Origin: Vibrio thalassae
Lineage (GTDB): Bacteria; Pseudomonadota; Gammaproteobacteria; Enterobacterales; Vibrionaceae
Direction: 5' to 3'
Assembly (NCBI RefSeq): GCF_900089835.1
Contig: NZ_OANU01000123.1
Coordinates: 1 to 64,000, forward strand
Length of the DNA stretch: 64,000 bases
Made by a program: the position numbers and the translations under genes. Shown here piece after piece: positions 24,839 to 33,761 of the stretch. Position 1 is the first letter of the stretch. Each line of letters starts with the position of its first letter. The notes under the pieces are model-generated. The model searched no databases. It saw nothing but the letters and a program-made list of their open reading frames with translations, and had not been told where the DNA came from.

Positions 24839-25375
24839 ATTCTTTTTTGGGAACGAACTCGCGGCTTCTCAGTCCTTGAGTTAGTGATTGCGATAGCAGT
24901 GCTTAGTGCTCTGCTCTTTGCTGTTGTCCCCGAGTTCCAGATGGCCTCCAAGAAACTAAAAGCCACGGCAGCAGCGAATGAGTTGTATGCATTACTTATA
25001 CAGACAAAGGCCGAGTCGATTGCGCAGAACATGCCGTTGTGGGTTCATTTTTTGAAATCATCTGAGCAATCGGAAGCCGATCTATGGAGCATTCAAGTGA
25101 CCAATCGAGCTGATATCAACGACTCAAATGCGACTGTATTGCGGCATATGAAAGGTGAGGTGCTTAAAGGAATTGAATTGTCACTCAACCATTCTAACGC
25201 TCGGATAAAGTTTGATAATTTATCCGGTATGGCGCTGACCAATGGCACTATCAAAATACAGCCATTGAGTGATATCGCATCGTATATCAATATTCGGACT
25301 CACAGTGTTTCTGGTCGAGTAATCGTCTGTGATGTTGGTGATATTAATTTTGGCTTTGGTGCATGCCCTAAATGA
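24839..25375 (+). CDS. FimT/GspH-type minor pilin with probable AUU start
   Basis: The frame encodes ERTRG|FSVLELVIAIAVLS, a perfect prepilin peptidase site with Glu at +5. No ATG, GTG or TTG exists between the upstream TGA and this leader. ATT at 24839 is preceded by TAGGTGG at normal spacing and would give a ten-residue leader, the usual length. The alternative GTG at 24884 would remove the cleavage site and is unlikely. The remaining body (178 residues in total) has a GspH/FimT-like layout with two late Cys (CDVGDINFGFGAC). FimT-like minor pilins help prime pilus assembly, and some bind DNA during uptake. It overlaps the next gene by four bases. Confidence 0.75.
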   Translation: MLFWERTRGFSVLELVIAIAVLSALLFAVVPEFQMASKKLKATAAANELYALLIQTKAESIAQNMPLWVHFLKSSEQSEADLWSIQVTNRADINDSNATVLRHMKGEVLKGIELSLNHSNARIKFDNLSGMALTNGTIKIQPLSDIASYINIRTHSVSGRVIVCDVGDINFGFGACPK

Positions 25376-26001
25376 CAACATGGCCTAGTCAAATACGAGG
25401 AATTACGCTGATAGAACTCGTTGTTGCTATGGCGCTAAGTTTATTGGTGCTATCTGCTGTAGTGACTTTCTACATTTCCCTCCAGCGCCACGTTATTGAG
25501 CGCTCACAGTTACTCATTCTCCAACAAGCCTTATCGACGACTGCAAGACGCTTGCAAAATGACTTGATTCGCTCCGGTGCGTTTGGTCAATACGGTGCGA
25601 CGTTGAGCCCCAAAGGATCAACACGAACCGTCTATATTTCGAGTGAAGGTGCATCGGTTCAGTATGCTTACTGGGATGATAGAGATCCTGGACTCGCTAA
25701 GCCGATTGAAAATGTGGTTTGGCAATTTGATAGTGATGCTCAAAAACTGAAGATCTGTCGCTCGGTTACAAGCTTGGTGTCGGGAGCGAAAGACATCAGC
25801 TTCTCCAACGCTTCTGGGTGTACGTCGATATTCGAACCCAATTTTATCGCGATTTCTCACTTCGAAGTGACGGGCACTGCGGTTGGTGCTTCCTATCATT
25901 CTAATCAGTTTATTACGTTTGTGATTCAGGGACATTTGAGAGCCAAGGCGTCTGTTACTGCTTCTATTTATAGAAGCTTCATGGTGAGGAACGCACCATG
26001 A
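25372..26001 (+). CDS. PilW-like minor pilin
   Basis: A 209-residue prepilin with leader ending RG and the helix ITLIELVVAMALSLLVLSAV, Glu at +5. RRLQNDLIRSGAFG further along is a typical PilW segment. ATG 25372 overlaps the previous gene by four bases (ATGA), so translation is coupled. PilW-like proteins belong to the priming complex at the pilus tip. It overlaps the next gene by four bases as well. Confidence 0.85.
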   Translation: MTTWPSQIRGITLIELVVAMALSLLVLSAVVTFYISLQRHVIERSQLLILQQALSTTARRLQNDLIRSGAFGQYGATLSPKGSTRTVYISSEGASVQYAYWDDRDPGLAKPIENVVWQFDSDAQKLKICRSVTSLVSGAKDISFSNASGCTSIFEPNFIAISHFEVTGTAVGASYHSNQFITFVIQGHLRAKASVTASIYRSFMVRNAP

Positions 26002-27251
26002 AAGTTAAGTATCAGCGAGGGGCGATCGCGTTAATGATGACTTCAATATTATTGAGCTTAGCCTTGATGCTATTTATCGCGATGTATAAGACGACATTTT
26101 ACGAGATTAAACGTGCTCAGAATGAAATAGAGTCTCGACAGTCTTTTTGGCTCGCAGAGGGTGGTGTGGAATGCGCGATAGCTCAGTTTTTTCCTCTAAA
26201 GACACTTCCAGCTAATCTTCCGGCTTGCGACCAAACACTATTGGTCACGTCTAAACTCTGGTTGGACAGTACGACAGGCGATGTAGTGGTTTCTGCAACA
26301 TCAGGAAATCAGAAAGTTAGTCGACGTTTTGCATTGGCGGAGTCCAAATTAAAATCGGGCGCAATACAAGCCTCTGCAAGTATGAAATTTAAGTCATCTG
26401 TAGTGATAAATACGCCTGACCCAGGCAGGGAAGCGGATGAAGGCTGGGAGTGCACAGCATTTAGAGTCAAAGGTCATCTTTCCGCAACTGGTGCTTTAGA
26501 AAATAAAGGGTTGAGTACTGGCCCCAAGCCAAGTGAAGAGTTTGTAAGCCATAAAAAATGTTTAGAGGCATATGTGACTAAGGTCTCTGGCAGTTGTAGC
26601 TCACTCTCCGAACCTAAATGTTTTGCTCACGATATTGTACAAGACGACCAGCTTAGCGTGTTCGAAGATTTTTTTGGTGTCTCACGTGAGCAACATGATG
26701 TGGTGAGAACTAACGGCGTATTTAGTGAGATAAACCTCGAATCGCAAACAGTTACTGGCGAATGGATGGGCAAAGATTGCGGAGCAGAAATACTCAAGCA
26801 GCTCAGGCAAGGCAACCTGCATTTATGGATAAATGGCTCTTGTGTGATATCGAAGAGCCACCTGAAAGACATTAAAGCGCTTTCTGAAGCCAGTGATGGG
26901 ATTACTTTACTGGTTCATGAGGGCATATTTGCGATGCAGGGGGCAGTCACAATTAAGGGGGTCTTGTTTCACTTTAATCAAGGTTTTGAGCCCTCTATAG
27001 CGCGGTGGCAGCAGTTAGGAATGGCGGATAGTTTAGGTGCAAATTTTTCAGAAGAGCAAGAGCTTGCAGCCTACTACCAGGAAGGGAGTTTTGAGATTAC
27101 TGGGGGGGCGTTTTTTGATTACGCCAACACCGAACATCTTGCGTTATTCAACGATTCATTAAGCTTTCAATATAATCAAGATGTGATTACTCACTCAAGT
27201 TCGGCGGGAGCGAGTTATCGGTGGAAAAAGGGGGCATGGCGTGATTTTTAG
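25998..27251 (+). CDS. PilX-like minor pilin component
   Basis: A 417-residue protein whose N-terminus YQRGAIALMMTSILLSLALM resembles PilX/GspK-like pilins that lack the usual Glu at +5. A helix with SRQSFWLAEGGVECAIAQF follows, a common PilX feature. The large C-terminal domain is not recognised. It contains four or more Cys and a block ISKSHLKDIKALSEASDGIT. Its size is larger than ordinary PilX, like the big minor pilins of the Vibrio cluster. It is in one operon with its neighbours, overlapping both by a few bases. Confidence 0.75.
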   Translation: MKVKYQRGAIALMMTSILLSLALMLFIAMYKTTFYEIKRAQNEIESRQSFWLAEGGVECAIAQFFPLKTLPANLPACDQTLLVTSKLWLDSTTGDVVVSATSGNQKVSRRFALAESKLKSGAIQASASMKFKSSVVINTPDPGREADEGWECTAFRVKGHLSATGALENKGLSTGPKPSEEFVSHKKCLEAYVTKVSGSCSSLSEPKCFAHDIVQDDQLSVFEDFFGVSREQHDVVRTNGVFSEINLESQTVTGEWMGKDCGAEILKQLRQGNLHLWINGSCVISKSHLKDIKALSEASDGITLLVHEGIFAMQGAVTIKGVLFHFNQGFEPSIARWQQLGMADSLGANFSEEQELAAYYQEGSFEITGGAFFDYANTEHLALFNDSLSFQYNQDVITHSSSAGASYRWKKGAWRDF

Positions 27252-27654
27252 ACAGAGTGGAATTGGCCTCATTGAAGTCTTGGTCGCATTGTGTCTATTA
27301 GGCGTTGGTGCGCTGGGGCTAGTGAAAATGCAGATCGATTTAGAGCAGCGCTCTGATTTTGCTTATAGGAGTATTCAGGCGTTAGGGCTTGCCGAAGCCA
27401 AACTAGAGTGGTTTCGAACTCGTGGAGCCGATCCTTTGGTTTCTTCTCAAGCAGTGGCGAACTATATGACAGATATTGTTGACGGTCAGGATAACTCACA
27501 TCCCACTTTTTATGTTGAATGGACAGTGTTGCAAGTGGCTATGGATGGAAACATCAAAACCGTGAAGGTCGAGGTATCTTGGATTGATCGACTAGGAGTG
27601 AGACGCAATGTCACTTTGGTCACGCAGATTTCTCGTTTTAGTGAGTTTGATTAG
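27241..27654 (+). CDS. PilV-like minor pilin
   Basis: A 137-residue prepilin. The leader MIFRQSG is followed by IGLIEVLVALCLLGVGALGL with Glu at +5, as in PilV. QALGLAEAKLEWFRTRG follows in the helical part, and the protein ends in a beta strand series. It overlaps the previous gene by eleven bases (GTG 27241), which points to translational coupling. It closes the operon of four minor pilins. Confidence 0.85.
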   Translation: MIFRQSGIGLIEVLVALCLLGVGALGLVKMQIDLEQRSDFAYRSIQALGLAEAKLEWFRTRGADPLVSSQAVANYMTDIVDGQDNSHPTFYVEWTVLQVAMDGNIKTVKVEVSWIDRLGVRRNVTLVTQISRFSEFD

Positions 27655-28010
27655 TTTTCTTCCCCGCTATCTAGTGATTTTTCCTCGAAGCAAGTGAATC
27701 AAGACTCATATCTCACATTAGTGTGAGTTCTATAACTATTGCACGCTTAGATGATGGTGAAAATATAAGCTATGTTTATATAATCGGGCACTTTGCGTGC
27801 TAGTTAGATAATTGTTTTGCATTTGTGCGTTTACATGTTGGTTAAATGTTATGTTAATCGGTGTTTTTTGCAAAATCAGTCTACAAATGTGGAAAAAGTT
27901 CCAAATTATCTACTATTTTCATCTTTTTTAAATAAAATGGTCACGCAAATATAATCTTTTCGCTTAACGCGATGAGACCAACAAATAACAACATCACACA
28001 CGGAGTTACC
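27655..28010 (+). promoter_or_regulatory. Upstream region of the first AbgT transporter
   Basis: About 355 AT-rich bases without a coding frame. A small hairpin CTCACA-TTAG-TGTGAG lies at 27712-27727. It has no T run, so it is not a good terminator. The end carries CACACGGAGTTACC directly before the start codon. A promoter must lie here, but no clear -35/-10 pair was identified. Confidence 0.5.
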
Positions 28011-29570
28011 ATGAGTAACCAATCGATTAATCAAGCACCAGCTCCAAAGCCGAGTGGAATGGATCGCTTTTTAAACTTTATTGAGAAAGCAGGGAACAAG
28101 ATCCCAGATCCTGCGATTCTTTTCTTCTGGGCACTGGTTATTGTTTGGGTTGCGTCAGCACTTTTATCTAACGTCAGCTTTGATCTGATTAACCCACGTA
28201 CAGGCACTGCATTAGAGGTAAACAACCTACTGACTGGTGAAGCACTTGCGAGCTTCCTAGCGAATATGGTGACAACCTTTACCGGCTTTGCACCGCTAGG
28301 TATCGTTCTTGTTGCGATGCTAGGTGTTGGTGTTGCTGACTCTTCGGGCTTTATTACTACAGGCCTTAAGAAGATGCTTAACTTCACACCAGCTAAATTA
28401 CTAACGCCGATGCTTATCCTTGTTGCGATTGTATCGCACACAGCAGCAGACGCAGGCTACGTACTGGTTATCCCTCTAGGTGGTATCATTTTCCACGCAG
28501 CAGGCCGTCACCCATTAGCGGGTATTGCCGCAGCATTTGCTGGGGTATCTGGTGGTTTCTCTGCGAACTTTATTCCTTCAGGTATTGACCCTCTACTTGC
28601 TGGTTTCACCCAAACTTCAGCTCAAGTTCTAGACCCTGAATACATCGTTAACCCACTAGCGAATATCTTCTTCACCGGTCTATCTTCAGTAATCATTATC
28701 GCTATTGGTTGGTATGTGACTGAGAAGATCATCGAGCCTCGTCTAGCGAATACACCGGTTGACGAAGATGCAGAAGAAGCACCTGATCTAGGTACATTTA
28801 CTGAAACTGAATCTAAAGCATTCCGTGCGGCAGGTTGGTCTATGGTTATCGGTATTGTGCTATTGATTGCTGCAATCATTCCTGAAACATCAGCACTTCG
28901 TTCACCTGAAGGCGAAATCACCGCGTTCTCAGCACCATTGATGAAGTCGATTGTTCCATTGATCTTCATTCTCTTTATCATCCCCGGTTACGTTTACGGC
29001 CGTGTTTCAGGCACATTTAAGAATAGCAATGATGTTATCAAAGCGATGTCAGAAACCATGGCGACCATGGGTGCGTACATTGTAATGTCATTCTTCTGTG
29101 CACAATTCCTTTCGGCGTTTGGCCAATCAAACATCGGTACTATGCTAGCGTTATATGGTGCTGAAGGTCTTAAAGCAATGAACCTTCCAGGTGAAGCGAC
29201 GATTGTTGGTATGATTCTTCTAACAGCGTGCGTTAACCTTCTTGTCGGTTCAGCATCGGCGAAATGGGCACTGATTGGTCCAATTCTAGTTCCAATGCTA
29301 ATGGCTGTAGGTATCTCTCCTGAGCTATCTCAAGCGGCATACCGTGTAGGTGATTCGGTTTCTAACATCATTTCACCACTGATGGTATTCTTCCCGCTTG
29401 TTGTGGTTTACTGTCAACGTTACGTTAAGTCGACTGGTATCGGTACGTTAGCGTCTCTGATGATGCCATTCTCAATTGCAATGCTCATTGGTTGGACTAT
29501 CTTCTTACTTGCATACTGGGCGCTAGGGATTCCTCTAGGTATCCAAGCACCATACACTTACACAATGTAA
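28011..29570 (+). CDS. AbgT-family transporter 1
   Basis: A 519-residue inner-membrane protein starting at ATG 28011 (MSNQSINQA) behind CGGAG; an ATG 39 bases upstream lacks such a site. Many hydrophobic helices are broken by conserved AbgT segments. These include TGFAPLGIVLVAMLGVGVAD, SHTAADAGYVLVIPLGGIIF, HPLAGIAAAFAGVSGGFSAN, the helix with NLLVGSASAKWALIGPI, and SDSVSNIISPL-like repeats near the end. The family was first linked to p-aminobenzoyl-glutamate uptake; some members export sulfonamide drugs. A paralogue lies at 43740. The true substrate is unknown. Confidence 0.9.
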   Translation: MSNQSINQAPAPKPSGMDRFLNFIEKAGNKIPDPAILFFWALVIVWVASALLSNVSFDLINPRTGTALEVNNLLTGEALASFLANMVTTFTGFAPLGIVLVAMLGVGVADSSGFITTGLKKMLNFTPAKLLTPMLILVAIVSHTAADAGYVLVIPLGGIIFHAAGRHPLAGIAAAFAGVSGGFSANFIPSGIDPLLAGFTQTSAQVLDPEYIVNPLANIFFTGLSSVIIIAIGWYVTEKIIEPRLANTPVDEDAEEAPDLGTFTETESKAFRAAGWSMVIGIVLLIAAIIPETSALRSPEGEITAFSAPLMKSIVPLIFILFIIPGYVYGRVSGTFKNSNDVIKAMSETMATMGAYIVMSFFCAQFLSAFGQSNIGTMLALYGAEGLKAMNLPGEATIVGMILLTACVNLLVGSASAKWALIGPILVPMLMAVGISPELSQAAYRVGDSVSNIISPLMVFFPLVVVYCQRYVKSTGIGTLASLMMPFSIAMLIGWTIFLLAYWALGIPLGIQAPYTYTM

Positions 29571-29585
29571 GAAGTGCTTGAATAG

Positions 29586-29622
29586 AAAAGCCCGTCTTTC
29601 ATCGAAAAGACGGGCTTTTTTT
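29586..29622 (+). terminator. Terminator of AbgT transporter 1
   Basis: AAAAGCCCGTCTTT, loop, AAAGACGGGCTTTTTTT is a strong hairpin fifteen bases after the stop. With A and T runs on both sides it can also serve fghA on the minus strand. Confidence 0.93.
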
Positions 29623-29641
29623 GTTCTCGACTACAGACTTT

Positions 29642-30496
29642 CTAGTCTTTTAAGAATCCTGCGTGGAAACGTAAGTGATCCTCAATAAAGCTCTGAATAA
29701 AGAAGTAGCTGTGGTCATATCCTGGCTGCATGCGAAGTTTTATATCACTGCCAGAGATTTCAGCTGCTGCTAGAAGTAATTCAGGTTTTAGCTGCTCTTG
29801 TAAGAACCCATCATCTTCACCTTGGTCAACTAAAATCGGCAATGTTGTCATCTTAGATTTTAGCAACTCTGCACTGTCATACTGCTTCCAGTCGTCAGTA
29901 TTGTTACCAAGATATTGACTCAGTGCTTTCTGTCCCCAAGGGCAATTCATTGGATTGCTGATAGGGCTGAAAGCGGAAATAGAGCGATAGCGGTCGCTGT
30001 TTTTCAAACCAATGGTCAATGCACCGTGTCCACCCATGCTATGTCCTGAAATGGAGCGGACTTGGGTAACCGGAAAGTGCTGTTCAATCAGCTTAGGTAA
30101 CTCGTCAACAACATAGCTGTACATTCGGTAATGTTGGTTCCAAGGTGCTTGTGTTGCATTGACATAAAACCCTGCGCCTAAACCAAAGTCATAAGCGCCT
30201 TCAGGATCATCGGCAACGCCTTCACCGCGTGGACTTGTATCGGGTGCGACGATGGCAATACCGAGTTTTGCTGCCATACGGAAAGCACCTGCTTTTTGCA
30301 TGAAGTTTTCGTCGGTGCAGGTTAAGCCTGAGAGCCAGTAGAGGACGGGTACTGGATTATCAGCGCTCGCTTCAGGTGGCAAATAGATGGCAAATCTCAT
30401 CTGACAATTTAGTGATGAAGATTGGTGATGGTATTGTTTGTGCCATCCACCAAACACTTTGGCTTGGCTTACATTTTCTATGGTCATTCTATCCAT
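29642..30496 (-). CDS. fghA: S-formylglutathione hydrolase
   Basis: A 284-residue alpha/beta hydrolase that splits S-formylglutathione into formate and glutathione, the second step of formaldehyde detoxification. WLSGLTCTDENFMQKAG is near 55-70. The nucleophile motif GHSMGGHGAL lies near 150, and LVDQGEDDGF (Asp) and GYDHSYFFI (His) complete the triad. It follows the dehydrogenase gene by 44 bases on the same strand, so the two form an operon. Length matches the esterase D family. Confidence 0.95.
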   Translation of the reverse strand: MDRMTIENVSQAKVFGGWHKQYHHQSSSLNCQMRFAIYLPPEASADNPVPVLYWLSGLTCTDENFMQKAGAFRMAAKLGIAIVAPDTSPRGEGVADDPEGAYDFGLGAGFYVNATQAPWNQHYRMYSYVVDELPKLIEQHFPVTQVRSISGHSMGGHGALTIGLKNSDRYRSISAFSPISNPMNCPWGQKALSQYLGNNTDDWKQYDSAELLKSKMTTLPILVDQGEDDGFLQEQLKPELLLAAAEISGSDIKLRMQPGYDHSYFFIQSFIEDHLRFHAGFLKD

Positions 30497-30540
30497 CCAA
30501 TTTAAAAGCGCGGGCCCTAGAGTACTAGGACCCTAAATGA

Positions 30541-31665
30541 TTAGTAGTGAATAACAGTACGAATACTTTCGCCTTTGTGCATTAATTCGAATGCTTCGTT
30601 AATGTTATCTAGTGGCATGGTATGAGTGATGAACTCTTGCAAGCCAAATTCACCAGCCATGTAACGCTCAACAATTTCTGGTAGTTCGCTGCGGCCTTTT
30701 ACACCACCAAACGCACTACCGCGCCAAACACGACCAGTCACCAACTGGAATGGGCGAGTTGAGATCTCTTGACCTGCCCCAGCGACACCGATGATAACGG
30801 ACTCCCCCCAACCTTTGTGGCAGCACTCTAATGCTTGACGCATGACGTTTACGTTGCCGATACATTCGAAAGAGTAATCTACGCCACCATCTGTCATTTC
30901 GATAATGACTTCTTGAATAGGCTTATCGAATTTTTGAGGGTTGATCACGTCAGTTGCGCCCAACTGTTGAGCAAGCTCGAATTTGCTTTCATTGATGTCT
31001 ACACCAATGATTTTGCTTGCACCAGCCATACGAGCACCGATGATGGCAGACAGACCGATACCACCAAGACCAAAGATAGCCACAGTATCGCCTTTTTCTA
31101 CTTTAGCGGTGTTAAGTACCGCACCCATACCGGTAGTCACGCCACAACCAAGTAAGCACACTTCTTCTAGAGGGGCTTCTTTGTTCACTTTAGCCAATGA
31201 AATTTCTGGCAATACAGTGTACTCAGAGAAAGTAGAGCAACCCATATAGTGATAGATTGGCTGACCGTCTTTATAGAAACGAGTGGTACCATCAGGCATT
31301 AAGCCTTTACCTTGAGTTTCGCGAACGGCTTGGCAAAGGTTAGTTTTACCAGACTTACAGAATTTACATTCGCCACATTCAGCGGTGTAAAGAGGGATAA
31401 CATGGTCTCCAACTTCAACGCTAGTCACGCCTTCACCAACCATTTCAACAATGCCGCCGCCTTCGTGACCAAGAATGCTTGGGAAAATACCTTCTGGATC
31501 ATCACCAGATAGGGTGAATGCGTCAGTGTGACATACGCCAGTTGCTACAATTTTTACCAGTACTTCACCCGCTTTTGGAAGCATAACATCGACTTCTTCC
31601 ATTTTTAGCGGTTGGTTTGGACCCCAAGCGACAGCTGCTCGTGATTTGATAAATTGCTCAGTCAT
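30541..31665 (-). CDS. frmA: S-(hydroxymethyl)glutathione dehydrogenase, class III alcohol dehydrogenase
   Basis: A 374-residue zinc enzyme. Catalytic zinc ligands appear in GVCHTDAF and GHEGGG, and structural zinc ligands in CGECKFCKSGKTNLC. The cofactor site is FGLGGIGLSAIIGARMAGAS. The class III mark RGSAFGGVKGR is near the C-terminal end. It oxidises the adduct of formaldehyde and glutathione to S-formylglutathione with NAD. It is divergent from a LysR regulator that likely controls it. Confidence 0.96.
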   Translation of the reverse strand: MTEQFIKSRAAVAWGPNQPLKMEEVDVMLPKAGEVLVKIVATGVCHTDAFTLSGDDPEGIFPSILGHEGGGIVEMVGEGVTSVEVGDHVIPLYTAECGECKFCKSGKTNLCQAVRETQGKGLMPDGTTRFYKDGQPIYHYMGCSTFSEYTVLPEISLAKVNKEAPLEEVCLLGCGVTTGMGAVLNTAKVEKGDTVAIFGLGGIGLSAIIGARMAGASKIIGVDINESKFELAQQLGATDVINPQKFDKPIQEVIIEMTDGGVDYSFECIGNVNVMRQALECCHKGWGESVIIGVAGAGQEISTRPFQLVTGRVWRGSAFGGVKGRSELPEIVERYMAGEFGLQEFITHTMPLDNINEAFELMHKGESIRTVIHY

Positions 31666-31837
31666 GATTATTCCTATTATTGTAAGGTCACAAAATTAAC
31701 TTAACGGCTAACTTGAGTAAGGTTAGTTCACTTCTCGCCGTTTGCATCAGATGGGCTTAGTATATTTATTTCGCAATTAATGATAATTGGTAAAAATTGA
31801 AATACACTATTACGTGGAAGTAATAGTGAGGTTTGAA

Positions 31838-32725
31838 ATGGCAAATTGGGAAGGGATTAATGAGTTTGTTGCAGTCGTAGAAACGCAGAGTTTTACTGGA
31901 GCAGCAGAGAGATTGGCAACATCCGTTGCGAATATTAGTCGCAGGGTAAATGCGTTAGAAGAAAAGCTTGGGGTAAAGCTTTTTGTTAGAACGACTCGCA
32001 AAGTATCGGTAACGGAAGTTGGAGCTACTTACTACCAACATTGTAAGCCTCTTGTCGATGGTCTGGCTCTTGCGGAGTTGGCCATTACTCAGCTCCAATC
32101 GACTCCGAAAGGTAAAATTAAGATGACGGCACCGGTGACGTTTGGTGAGCAGGTTCTTGCGCCTTTGATGCACGAATTCCTATTGATGCATCCGCAAATC
32201 GAACTGGATTTGATCCTTTCTAACCAAAAGATGAATCTGGTCGAAGAGGGTTTTGATTTAGCCGTTCGACTTGGTCGATTAGAGGATTCTTCTATGATGG
32301 CGCGTAAATTACTCGACCGTCATATGTTCGTCTGTGCAAGCCCTACTTATCTGGAAAACCATGGTGAACCTCATACGCTGTCTGAATTGAAACGTCACAG
32401 CTGCTTACGGGGGTCGACAAAGTATTGGCGCTTTGATGAAAAAGGCTCAGAACGCCTTATTCATGTTGATGGTCGAGTACAGTGCAATAGCGGCTATGCG
32501 TTGGTCGATGCCGCATTAAAAGGTTTAGGGATCGTCCAACTTCCGGATTATTATGTGCAGCCTTACCTAGAGGCGGGGGAGTTAGTGGAAGTACTAACCT
32601 CGTATCGTGGTGATCGTGAAGGTATCTGGGCACTGTATCCACAAAATCGGATGTTGACGTCGAAGGTGCGAACGCTCATTGATTATTTATCAGATGCACT
32701 AAGCAAAGAGAAACATGACGGATAA
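31838..32725 (+). CDS. LysR-family regulator beside the formaldehyde genes
   Basis: A 295-residue regulator starting at ATG 31838 (MANWEGINEFVAVV). The winged helix-turn-helix covers about 3-62, with GAAERLATSVANISRRVNALE as helix-turn-helix and LFVRTTRKVSVTEVG as wing. The ligand-binding domain has the usual LysR layout, with GKIKMTAPVTFGE and EGFDLAVRLG. It faces away from the frmA-fghA pair across 172 bases, the normal place for its own activator. It overlaps tadA by eleven bases. The coinducer is unknown. Confidence 0.88.
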   Translation: MANWEGINEFVAVVETQSFTGAAERLATSVANISRRVNALEEKLGVKLFVRTTRKVSVTEVGATYYQHCKPLVDGLALAELAITQLQSTPKGKIKMTAPVTFGEQVLAPLMHEFLLMHPQIELDLILSNQKMNLVEEGFDLAVRLGRLEDSSMMARKLLDRHMFVCASPTYLENHGEPHTLSELKRHSCLRGSTKYWRFDEKGSERLIHVDGRVQCNSGYALVDAALKGLGIVQLPDYYVQPYLEAGELVEVLTSYRGDREGIWALYPQNRMLTSKVRTLIDYLSDALSKEKHDG

Positions 32726-33251
32726 GCAAATGACCTTTGAGTTTAATGACCAAGATCGACGCTTTATGCAGCGCGCGATGGAGTTAGCCAGTCATGCAGA
32801 GCACGAAGGTGAAGTGCCTGTTGGGGCGGTATTAGTAAAAAATGGCCAGATTATCGCTGAAGGTTGGAATCAGTCGATTGGTCATCACGATGCGACAGCC
32901 CACGCGGAGATGCAAGTGATACGCAAGGCGGGTCAGAGTATCGAGAACTATCGATTGTTAGATACGACTTTATATGTGACGCTAGAGCCCTGCCCAATGT
33001 GTGCTGGAGCACTATTACACAGTCGAGTAAAGCGGATTGTATTTGGCGCACCTGATTTAAAAGCTGGAGCGGCAGGCACGGTATTGAACCTGTTTGAAAG
33101 CCAAGCCTCTTACCATTATGCCGATGTAGAGTCGGGGTTATTGGAGGCAGAATGCCGTGACCAGTTGCAGGCCTTCTTCAAACGTCGACGTAAAGAAATA
33201 AAGCAGAAGAAGCAACAGCAGCGCGATACGCAGGTGAAAGGTGAAGAGTGA
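32715..33251 (+). CDS. tadA: tRNA-specific adenosine deaminase TadA
   Basis: A 178-residue enzyme that makes inosine at position 34 of tRNA-Arg(ACG). The zinc site is HAEMQ (His and catalytic Glu) and PCPMCAGAL. VPVGAVLV and RIVFGAPDLKAGAAGT are family marks. A basic tail (KRRRKEIKQKKQQQ) ends the protein. ATG 32715 lies inside the end of the LysR gene. The neighbour on the far side, mltF then purL, is conserved in gammaproteobacteria. Confidence 0.95.
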   Translation: MTDKQMTFEFNDQDRRFMQRAMELASHAEHEGEVPVGAVLVKNGQIIAEGWNQSIGHHDATAHAEMQVIRKAGQSIENYRLLDTTLYVTLEPCPMCAGALLHSRVKRIVFGAPDLKAGAAGTVLNLFESQASYHYADVESGLLEAECRDQLQAFFKRRRKEIKQKKQQQRDTQVKGEE

Positions 33252-33256
33252 TTTTT

Positions 33257-33285
33257 AGCAAACACCTGCCTAGCAGATGTTTGCT
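33257..33285. terminator. Hairpin between tadA and the small basic gene
   Basis: AGCAAACACCTG and CAGATGTTTGCT form an almost perfect twelve-base stem with a CCTAG loop, just after the tadA stop. No long T run is present, so it may need Rho or act as an mRNA end stabiliser for both converging genes. Confidence 0.6.
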
Positions 33286-33294
33286 GTCTTTGCT

Positions 33295-33432
33295 TTATGG
33301 AGTGAGTAACTGCATAAATGCGCGGTGACGCCAGATAACTTTCTTTTTATTATTGGCAACTTTTCTTTTGCGGCGGTTTGCTGCCACCGTCTTATTAAGG
33401 TGTTTAGATTGCTTTCTTTTCCTTGCAAGCAT
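33295..33432 (-). CDS. Tiny highly basic protein, function unknown
   Basis: A 45-residue protein starting at ATG 33432, behind AGGAGGT at ideal spacing (minus strand), one of the strongest ribosome binding sites in the window. The sequence starts MLARKRKQSKHLNKTVAANR, and roughly a third of all residues are Lys or Arg. It could bind RNA, ribosomes or DNA. The in-frame start further upstream lacks such a site. No family is recognised. Strong initiation and a compact frame make a real gene likely. Confidence 0.65.
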   Translation of the reverse strand: MLARKRKQSKHLNKTVAANRRKRKVANNKKKVIWRHRAFMQLLTP

Positions 33433-33520
33433 AAAACTACCTCCTATCACTAAATATAAACCTCTCCGATCTGTATCTATACACAATCATTGCAGAATAG
33501 ATGTCCTTATCAATGGATCG

Positions 33521-33640
33521 ATGTCGGAGTACGAAACACAAACATCCGCCTTATTCGAAATAAGGTGGTTGAGATTGTGCAGAGTGTTAGCAGAAGTACG
33601 ACAGTACCTTGCGGTAGAGGAGATTATCACGCCATTTTAA
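33521..33640 (+). CDS. Possible small protein in the tadA-mltF gap
   Basis: The gap from 33433 to 33761 has no clear gene. The best frame starts at ATG 33521 and gives 39 residues, MSEYETQTSALFEIRWLRLC then an amphipathic helix to EEIITPF. Its composition looks natural (Glu, Leu, Arg helix), but the start lacks a convincing ribosome binding site. Low confidence; it could equally be chance. Confidence 0.3.
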   Translation: MSEYETQTSALFEIRWLRLCRVLAEVRQYLAVEEIITPF

Positions 33641-33761
33641 GACTTAGCTAATGATCAATCTCAAACTTTAATGTAAGGGCTTGAGAATTAGATTTCAAGT
33701 ATGCGAAGTAGGATTATAGTCGCATACTTGAACCATATCTTATTTAGTGTTTCATCTGCCC

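Noticed and set aside
24884..25375. FimT-like gene starting at GTG 24884
   Set aside because: This start would remove the prepilin leader and cleavage site that are plainly encoded just upstream in frame.
27712..27727. CRP site before AbgT transporter 1
   Set aside because: The repeat is TCACA-N4-TGTGA, which is the reverse order of the CRP consensus TGTGA-N6-TCACA.
33353..33640. 95-residue plus-strand frame overlapping the small basic gene
   Set aside because: Its first half is antisense to a better supported gene; only the last 39 codons were kept as a weak candidate.
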